Shown piece after piece: positions 58,796 to 64,000 of a stretch of DNA of 64,000 bases. The notes below the pieces were generated by a model. It saw only the letters and a list, made by a program, of their open reading frames with translations. It made no database searches and had not been told where the DNA came from. Origin of the DNA: Symsagittifera roscoffensis (taxonomy: Eukaryota > Xenacoelomorpha > Acoela > Convolutidae); assembly GCF_963678635.1 (NCBI RefSeq), contig NC_087070.1, positions 23,297,419 to 23,361,418 of the forward strand. The letters are read 5' to 3'. Position 1 is the stretch's first letter. Every line of letters starts with the position of its first letter. A program made the translations under genes and the position numbers.

Positions 58796-58808
58796 CCCCC
58801 CCCCCCCC
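58796..58808 (+). repeat. C homopolymer run
   Basis: A run of about 13-15 C in otherwise AT-rich DNA, which may sit at a worn hAT-like terminus ('ccccaaatccattaagggggg'). Confidence 0.6.
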
Positions 58809-59099
58809 AAATCCATTAAGGGGGGAGAAAATATGGATTTTTCATGAGCTAACTTTAAGTATATAGCATAGATTTGTTCAAAATTAACCGTATTACTAAA
58901 AAAAACTTGAACTAAAACAATAATTTGTGTAATTTACAGCATACAAATGCAATCAAATTTTAAAAATGTGAAAAACAATTTTTGTGGGCGTTTTATACAG
59001 AACTGTTTATTTCACAGAAATATTTAATTATACAACATTTTTTTATACAGAATTATTTTTCTTTTTCATACATGCTTGGGGAGGGCATTCTACGGTAGC

Positions 59100-59268
59100 T
59101 CACTTAGGGGGGGGGGGGGGTTGAGATTTGCGGTTGATCAAAAAAAAATTTAAGGTTGATCGATGTCATAAAGGAAAATGGATGTCATAAAATAATACCC
59201 AAACGGGGACCCTCTACTTGGTCAGGATGAACGAGCAAGCCAACGGGTCACCCCTAAATCCGCCACTG
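59100..59268 (+). mobile_element. hAT-like fragment
   Basis: It begins with a G run and 'ttgagatttgcgg', contains 'aaacggggaccctctacttggtc', and ends 'cccctaaatccgccactg'. This is a short derivative of the family seen at 17.9, 43.4 and 44.3 kb. Confidence 0.5.
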
Positions 59269-59331
59269 ATTGTTATGTTTTTTTTTGCGGTTTCAGAGTT
59301 TTCAACCGTGAAATTGCCTTTGCTGCCCGCA

Positions 59332-59948
59332 CCGAGCGTCCATGGATTCTAATCGATTCTAATGGGTTCCCGAGACAAAAATAATCCATTATAATCCATT
59401 ACCGATGTAAAATTCAGACCACGAAATCGATTATATTTTTTATTGCCATTATAATCGTTTTTTTTTTGAAAAAAAAATTATACATTAGAACCCATTATAA
59501 TCGATTATAATCCATTGTTTTTGGCACTGAAATCGATTATTTTTGCCAAGATAGTCCATTATAATCTATTTTTTTTTAAAATGAAAATCCCTTATAATCC
59601 ATTATAACCGATTTTAATCCATTTCATTTTTAGAACTAAATTCGATTATTATTGCACAAATTTTGCTAATTTTGCGAGAAATTTGCAATATGTATGCCAT
59701 GTCTTTTACTAATTGCCATGTCTCAAAGTCATCCCTCGCCCCTCAAGCTTTTTTGCCTCCCCCCCAACTAAAGGGGTGGGGTAAACGGGGGAAAGCTGGG
59801 GGTGTAAACTGGGGGGGGGGTAAGGTGGTGGGGACGGGGTGGTAAACTGGGGGGGGGGGGGTTAAATTGGGGGTAAATGGGGGGGGGGGGGGGTTAAATT
59901 GGGGTAAATGGGGGGGGGGGGGGTTGATTATGATCCATGGGCGCTCGG
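59332..59948. mobile_element. AT-rich inverted-terminal element (copy 2), with a G-rich insertion
   Basis: It begins 'ccgagcgtccatggattctaatcg' and ends 'gatccatgggcgctcgg'. Up to about 59730 it aligns with 33.85-34.23 kb, including 'gatgtaaaattcagaccacgaaatcgattata' and 'tgccatgtcttttac'. From about 59750 to 59930 a G-run repeat (units around 'gggtaaactggggggg') replaces the matching AT-rich part. Confidence 0.7.
59750..59930 (+). repeat. G-run repeat with quadruplex potential
   Basis: Successive 'taaa(c/t)tggggg' units with G runs of 5 to 16. Several runs of four or more G occur within 30 bp, so G-quadruplex formation is plausible. Run lengths may be unreliable in the assembly. Confidence 0.75.
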
Positions 59949-60062
59949 GCCCTCCCTTTTGTATCTACTAAAAAATGGCAACCCCTATAAATTAAAGCAG
60001 TAAATTAACACTAGAGCTTTGTAAATAAAATTCGAACTTTGCTGCAATCTGATTGGTCGAAA

Positions 60063-60135
60063 ATTTGACAACTTAATCTACTTAATAGTTCCACCCCCTT
60101 TCTTGAAAGGGGGGCAGTTGTTAAGTAGATACGGC
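60063..60135. repeat. Short hairpin with 'aatctactt ... aagtagat' ends
   Basis: 'aatctacttaatagttcc' pairs with 'gttgttaagtagat', and 'ccccctttc' with 'gaaaggggg'. A close relative, again self-complementary, lies at 62333-62388. It could be a miniature element. Confidence 0.55.
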
Positions 60136-60829
60136 TCTTCTCCAGTTTCCCACCCTCCTCGTAAAATTACAAAATGAAACTGTTCGAAAATTGTTCACAC
60201 GGCTACTTGCATGCAGGAAACGTTGTAAAAATTTGTTCAACTGTTCACGCTGTTATTTTTATTGCAGTTTCTTACATGAAAAATCATATTAAATAGATTT
60301 TAATCAAATGAATTTCAGAAAAAAACCAAAGAAGGGTGCTGAAAAAGAGCCGTAGATCCAAATGGTTTGTTTTGCAGAAGAGCAGATTTGATTATCTTAC
60401 TATTTGCAAAGTTTACTAGCCCCCTCCTCTCAAAGAGAAATTTTTTAAAAACTGTCGCTCTAAAGCATCTGGAAATTTGATTTTTGAGGAAAGTGAAAAG
60501 TTTCAGAAAACATTTTATCAGGGGCAATTGTTTGGGTAGGACTTTTGAGAAACGAAGGCCTTGGTCCCTTTTGATAATCATATCGTCCAATTTTTGTTTC
60601 TTAACGTCCTCATCAAAAAGTTTGGCCTGAAAAATTATGGCTTCTTAGTGACATTCGCCGTAATTTTTTTGATTTGGGTTTTCTACAAAAGACTCTGATT
60701 GTAATTTCCTGACCTTTTTGCGGGCTGGAGATGTTCTTTGACATGGCCCAGCAAAACCGCAATTTAATTAACTCCTGGTTTTCTGCTTTTCAAATTTGGG
60801 ACTCTCTGAGGTGAGCAGAGTTCTCCGAG

Positions 60830-62110
60830 TCCCCCCAGTCCTCGAATCTTCGAATTTATCGACAACTTAGAATTCGTCATTGTTTTCGTTGAAACAAGCG
60901 ACAACGAAATTTTGTTTTGATCACATATGGGTCAGGGCAACTAAGTGTATACAAGCGAACGGTTGTCATTTATGGCTGCATGTTTGATGTATGTGCAAAT
61001 AATACAAAAACTGGCCGATGAGGATTTTAACATTAAGCTTTGTTCTTATATAATATAGAAAAGATCGTTATTGTTCGGACCGACTTTCGTAACAAAAGTA
61101 ACTGAATATTTTTGATCGGGTGGATTTTTTTCTTCAGACAAGTTTCGACTTTTTAACTTGCAATTTTGATGAATTTTTTTATTATTCGAAAGGTATTGTT
61201 GAGCTGAACATAAATTTGAAAAGATATTTTACGTGTGATCATTTTGTGTAAACTTATGGGGGTTTAAAAATTGCCACTTTGGCCAATTTGGGACAATTAA
61301 CGCGCGATATATCGGCCAATTTGGGACAATTAACGCGCGATATATGTAGAACAGCCTCTAGGCCGCATTCCGATCTTAGTGCAATGGAGTTTTTATCTTA
61401 TCTTTGCAAACTGCCCTATCTGCATTTGTTTTCTCTTATCATTTTTTCCAGTTTTTTTCCCCAGTTTTTTTCTCTCTTCAAACCGCTTTTTTATGTGAAC
61501 AAACTAACAATTGTGAACAGATTTTTCCTTCTAACCTACATCGTAACATCACGCGTTTAGCCAATTTACTATGTACTACAACTAGAGAAAAAGAAAATTT
61601 GAAAGGTAGAGTAGGGGGAAGGAAAAAAACCGAAAGTTTAAGATAGCGAAAATTTCCTACAAATTTTATCAGAATTCTTAAGAAAGGGGAATTTTTCGTA
61701 GGATGGTTGGCTTTTTTCCACTTTCCCATAGTTAAATTTTTGTTTAGTTGCATTACGTCAGATTATGGCTAAACGCGTAATGTTACGATGCAAGGTATGA
61801 AGATCAAATCTGATCACAATAATTTGTTTGTTCACCATGCAATATTTCATTATATTATGACATTCCCCGCAATCCTCGAATCCTTGAATTTCTGGACTGC
61901 TTAGAATCCGTCATTGTTTTTGTCGAAACCCGCGACAACAAAATTTTTTTGATCAGATATGGGTCAGTGCAACTAAGTGTATATAGGAGAACGGTGGTCA
62001 TTTTTGGCTACATGTTTAATGTATGTGCAAAAAATACAAAAGCTGGCCGATGCGGATTTTAACATTAAGCTTTTGTCCTTGTTTTATTTAGAAAAGATCG
62101 TTATTTAATT
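60830..62110 (+). repeat. Direct repeat ~230 bp, copies about 1.03 kb apart, around a foldback-arm fragment
   Basis: The sequence at 60.84-61.08 kb ('cctcgaatcttcgaattt', 'tatgggtcag.gcaactaagtgtata', 'ctggccgatg.ggattttaacattaagctt', 'gaaaagatcgttatt') recurs at 61.87-62.11 kb with about 85% identity by eye. Between them, 61.08-61.35 kb matches the foldback arm and includes a 32-bp duplicated 'ggccaatttgggacaattaacgcgcgatatat'. No coding content is credible. Confidence 0.7.
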
Positions 62111-62332
62111 GCCGATTTAAAAAAATTCCTCTGAATTGCCCTGTAGAATAGCCACTTCTCCGCATCGCATTCTTAGTAGCCGCACACCGGATTTTGTAAA
62201 TTTGCAAAATGCCCAGTTCGCGTTGTTATCTTTCTCTCATTTTGGTTTTTTTTCCAGTTTTTTTTTCTGCTAAACACCCTTTCTTTTATGCGGTACAGCA
62301 CCCAGTCCCAAGTTTCCCACCCCATCACTGGA

Positions 62333-62388
62333 TCTACTTCATAATTTCCCCCTTTCAAGAAGGGGGACATTGTTAAGTAGATTAAGTT
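62333..62388. repeat. Short hairpin, relative of the one at 60.06 kb
   Basis: 'atctacttcataatttccccctttc' is followed by its approximate inverse 'aagaagggggacattgttaagtagat'. Confidence 0.55.
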
Positions 62389-62463
62389 GGTATATTTTCT
62401 ACCAACTCAAAACTTTAAAAATTTACATAGAAAACTCTATCGCTAATTTGATGTTTTATTCAG

Positions 62464-62815
62464 AGGTTGCTCCTCTTCTCACTTCTGGTTGCCAAATGTT
62501 TTCAAAGGGTCCCCTTTTTTGCATAATTTTACGAGATCGAGTTTTGGCTGACTTTCTAAAAGCGCCTTTGGCACCAACATAATTGTCTAAATAAAGAATG
62601 GTGCTGATGATGATGATGATAACTAAATTTGAGGGGAAACGCGCCGAAAAAGTTTTTTGGTCAAATATTTTTCGAAAATTCTCAAAAAGTCATTTTTTGC
62701 CGTTTTTTTCCAAAGTTGCCTGCGGCGCAGAAAATTTTTCAACAAAATGGGTCTTAATAAAATTTTTGGAGACCTCGGAACAACCGCCCTAGAAAATTTT
62801 CTGCGCACGCCACTG
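62464..62815 (-). mobile_element. hAT-like fragment
   Basis: Shares 'caaagggtcccctttt', 'aaagcgcctttggcacca', 'gggaaacgcgcc' and 'gcctgcggcgcagaaaattt' (reverse of 'ttttctgcgccgcaggg' at 31.92 kb) with the family. It includes a small (gat)n at about 62602-62620 and ends near 'acgccactg'. Confidence 0.65.
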
Positions 62816-62904
62816 ACTGGGACAGGGGGTATTGTTAGATAGGTCCCCTACATTTCCCTAAAAATAATAAGAACGAGTCAACAATAACTTTGTATTTACT
62901 TCAG

Positions 62905-63093
62905 CTGGGGGAGAGATCATCGAGTTGTCCATTGACTCTTCGTTTGATATTGAAGCGGACGGCAGTGGGACATGTCCTTATGACTTCCTCATGTTCCACG
63001 ACGGCAACAGCCAGATTGATGAGGTCATTCGTGTGGATGGGCGGAATAAACTCTGCGGAAGCGTAGCCCCAACTGCACCCATTCGGTCTACAG
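62905..63093 (+). CDS. DEG/ENaC channel exon 8: second part of CUB domain
   Basis: The acceptor ends at 62904 and phase 1 in completes Thr. It encodes GGEIIELSIDSSFDIE, then CPYDFLMFHDGNS and LCGSVAPTAPIRSTG. This is the CUB C-terminal half: F-D-I-E, C-x-Y-D-x-L-x-x-x-D-G, and the L-C-G ... STG ending. The acidic positions of calcium-binding CUB domains (E in DIE, D in YDF) are kept. The 3' end is placed at 'tctacag|gcaagc', a second GC donor (63094, phase 1), since the CUB pattern should continue after STG and the ORF beyond it does not. The rest of the gene lies outside the window. Confidence 0.85.
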
Positions 63094-63653
63094 GCAAGCA
63101 TGCACAATTAAATGCTACTCATTTATATGTTTTGTACTCTCTGTTATACGGCCCCAATAACCATTTTACCAAATTAGGCTCTGTTTTTAATAATATCCAA
63201 TTTTTCTTTGGCCTGAATTAATTTCAACCAGATTTGAGAGTTTTCATCCAATTTTTCAATTTTGGGACGTATAAACACCCGGATTGACCGAAAATTGCTA
63301 TCTTAGAACTTTCTTATAAGAGTCTTACAACTCTAAAAATGTTACAAGATAAGGACTTTTTCTTATGAGAAAGTTTTAAGATACTGACTTTTCTTATAAG
63401 TAGGTTGTACGTGAGAAACTTTCCCTACAAATTTTTTTTGAAACTTTTTTTGCATGTTTATTTTTTTAAATAAAAGTTCTCCACTTTCGCACAAAACAAT
63501 AACGGAAACTCGTAGGCAAACGACTCTTTTACCTACATGAATTTACTGAAAAATCCACTAACTGTACACAATACATAATTAGAAATTTTGTCGACAGATA
63601 CATGAACCCCGCATACAACAAGTCCGCAGCTAAATGAATTGATTCGTCAAAAT
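63094..63653 (+). other. Start of intron 8, with an inverted-repeat stretch
   Basis: Around 63280-63410, 'aactttcttataagagtc' and 'cttatgagaaagttttaagat' are inverse to each other, after the 'acccggattgacc' motif also seen next to the hairpin elements. No coding sequence. Confidence 0.5.
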
Positions 63654-64000
63654 TGATAAAAGTATGCAAATACCACTGCTAATCTAATCTATCTAATCTC
63701 AGTTAAAAAAATAAAATAGAGGTATTGAATTAAAACTGACCGATGTCTTCAAAGAACAACTAGTGACGCGAAGTCCACGGGACTTCGAACGGTTAACATG
63801 GACCGGTATGTAATTATCTAATAGAGGTCAAGGTCACTACTTACTAATAGTACATAAATATATCTGCACTTTCACTGGGTAGCCAATATCACACATATAC
63901 TCCACTCTCCCCTCACTCCACGAGGGACAAAGTTTGAAACAAAAATATCAACGTTTAGCACCAATGGAATTTACAGAGAATATACAAATTATCATGGAGA
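63654..64000 (-). mobile_element. Left end of a second gypsy copy of the same family (cut by window edge)
   Basis: From 'tgataaaagtatgcaaatacc' at 63654 the sequence follows the LTR of the 51.3-57.7 kb element, with more differences and a gap near 63855, and then its internal sequence ('tatctgcactttcactgggtagcc', 'cgtttagcaccaatggaatttac'). Same orientation as the first copy. The element continues beyond 64000. Confidence 0.85.

Larger units (their letters stand above)
58310..62904 (+). other. Intron 7 of the channel gene (4.6 kb)
   Basis: GTAAGC at 58310 and 'tatttacttcag' ending at 62904. It contains C and G runs, an AT-rich element, direct repeats and hAT-like fragments. No gene. Confidence 0.8.

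Overview
This is AT-rich nuclear DNA from an animal, most likely an invertebrate. The evidence is spliced genes with GT-AG and two GC-AG introns, C2H2 zinc fingers, a DEG/ENaC channel with LDLa and CUB domains, BEL/Pao and Ty3/gypsy retroelements, and foldback and hAT-like DNA elements. The gypsy primer sites resemble the tRNA-Ser sites of arthropod elements such as 17.6/297. I cannot name the phylum or species from sequence alone.

Layout. (1) 1-3.9 kb: repeat remnants, a foldback, and a GC-richer block that may hold the promoter and 5' leader of the next gene. (2) 3.95-8.33 kb: a plus-strand C2H2 zinc-finger gene in three coding exons. Exon 2 carries a truncated Crypton-type tyrosine recombinase domain (the DUF3504 type known from ZMYM, KIAA1958 and QRICH1) followed by two fingers. 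All junctions are phase 1, exons 2 and 3 both open with Asp-Val, and both have a stop and a poly(A) signal, so exon 2 may be an alternative last exon or a skippable cassette. (3) 8.36-11.1 kb: a long foldback element plus a tandem array derived from its arm. (4) 11.5-15.5 kb: a badly decayed Ty3/gypsy copy on the minus strand. (5) 17.2-63.1 kb: the 5' part of one large plus-strand gene in at least eight exons whose phases chain together. It encodes a PPVY motif, the first DEG/ENaC transmembrane segment, the family FPxVTxCN motif, two LDLa modules and a CUB domain. The 3' part lies beyond the window.

The introns of the channel gene hold most of the remaining DNA. Intron 1 is almost wholly a 14.3-kb hAT-like element (8-bp target duplication with one mismatch) filled with about 520 copies of a 27-bp repeat that contains the transposon's own terminal motif, arranged in higher-order duplications. 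The periodicity (27 = 9 codons) produces long spurious ORFs on both strands. Introns 2-7 hold AT-rich inverted-terminal elements, hairpin elements, BEL/Pao integrase remnants with LTR-like copies, a 30-bp minisatellite, and a 6.4-kb Ty3/gypsy element (211-bp LTRs, primer site, polypurine tract, near-perfect target duplication) nested inside another hAT-like copy. A second copy of the same gypsy family begins at the right edge of the window.
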